Under the pieces are notes generated by a model. The model saw only the letters and a program-made list of their open reading frames with translations. It searched no databases and had not been told where the DNA came from. The position numbers and the translations under genes are program-made. Shown in pieces: positions 63,688-64,000 of a stretch of 64,000 nucleotides of DNA. Location: assembly GCF_018863195.1 (NCBI RefSeq), contig NZ_JAHKRT010000003.1, positions 186,001 to 250,000 of the forward strand, written 5' to 3'. This DNA comes from Sphingomonas quercus. Its GTDB lineage: Bacteria > Pseudomonadota > Alphaproteobacteria > Sphingomonadales > Sphingomonadaceae. Position 1 is the stretch's first letter; each line of letters starts with the position of its first letter.

Positions 63688-64000
63688 TCAAGGGATCACG
63701 CCGTTGCGCCGGAATGTCGTCTCCACGATCCGGGAGAGGTCGCGCGCCCTGGCGAGGTCAGCCTCGCCCTCGGCGTTCCTTCCCTTGCCGATCAGGGCGA
63801 GGCCGCGGCCGTAATGCATGGCAGCCTCCGTTTCATAGCGGGCGGGCATTTTCTTCAGCCCCTCGTTATAGGCGGCGATCGCCTCGTCAAATCGCCTCAT
63901 CCGCAACAACACGAAGCCAAGACTGTCCTGCGTCGCCTCCGAAGCCTGCAAGGCCAGGGAGGCCCGGCAATCCGCCAGCGCCTGATCCAGCGCGAAATTC
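63688..64000 (-). CDS. TPR-repeat protein, C-terminal part (continues off right edge)
   Basis: The minus-strand frame is open to the end of the window and stops at 63688. The visible ~104 residues contain tetratricopeptide helices (ALADCRASLALQASEATQDS, LGFVLLRMRRFDEAIAAYNEGL, then AAMHYGRGLALIGKGRNAEGEADLARA) and end RRNGVIP. TPR domains mediate protein contacts; the rest of the protein, including any enzyme domain, is outside the window. Confidence 0.8.
   Translation of the reverse strand, partial: NFALDQALADCRASLALQASEATQDSLGFVLLRMRRFDEAIAAYNEGLKKMPARYETEAAMHYGRGLALIGKGRNAEGEADLARARDLSRIVETTFRRNGVIP

Overview
This is a 64 kb chromosomal window from a high-GC alphaproteobacterium, most likely a sphingomonad (Sphingomonas or a close relative). 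Reasons: codons strongly biased to G/C at third positions, seven TonB-dependent outer-membrane receptors (TBDTs), three FecI/FecR cell-surface signalling cassettes, a PEP-CTERM protein ending in a PEPxxWAM motif, and GH43 and PHB-depolymerase genes. I see no rRNA, tRNA, CRISPR array, prophage or insertion sequence.

Layout. 1-4.9 kb: the 5' part of a giant hybrid histidine kinase with about eleven HAMP repeats (minus strand, running off the left edge), divergent from a small winged-helix-like gene and two DUF5985 membrane proteins. 5.1-13.3 kb: a plus-strand operon of N-acyl-D-amino-acid deacylase, TBDT, D-cysteine-desulfhydrase-like PLP enzyme, amino-acid symporter and CapA-like protein, read here as a D-amino-acid conjugate uptake and breakdown locus. 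13.4-18.4 kb: small genes, a PHB-depolymerase-family esterase, and a sugar MFS transporter with a GH43 beta-xylosidase. 18.7-25.3 kb: a double-TetR regulator divergent from a TBDT and an exported tyrosine phosphatase, then outer-membrane phospholipase A. 25.3-33.2 kb: one efflux operon (response regulator, sensor kinase, RND pump, adaptor, outer-membrane factor).

33.3-55 kb: three signalling cassettes. Cassette A (minus): ECF sigma, FecR, STN-TBDT, a second paralogous TBDT, a glycerophosphodiester phosphodiesterase and a PhoD-type phosphatase/phosphodiesterase; this looks like regulated scavenging of organophosphate polymers. Cassette B (plus, divergent from A): ECF sigma, FecR, STN-TBDT, a CDP-glycerol-glycerophosphotransferase-like enzyme and a GT4 glycosyltransferase. 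Cassette C (plus): ECF sigma, FecR, STN-TBDT. 55-59.5 kb: a TBDT divergent from a membrane protein and a PepSY protein, probably ferric-siderophore uptake, with a Fur-like dyad between. 59.4-60.8 kb: decayed genes (a LysR remnant and a frameshifted PEP-CTERM gene). 61-64 kb: an NTF2-like protein, a 1-Cys peroxiredoxin, an MBL-rhodanese fusion, and the 3' end of a TPR gene entering from the right edge.

The strongest candidates for something new are cassette A as a possible teichoic-acid or phosphodiester utilisation locus, the D-amino-acid operon, cassette B linking surface sensing to glycan synthesis, and the HAMP kinase with its recent 552-bp internal duplication. All functions are read from sequence and family knowledge; no database search was run.
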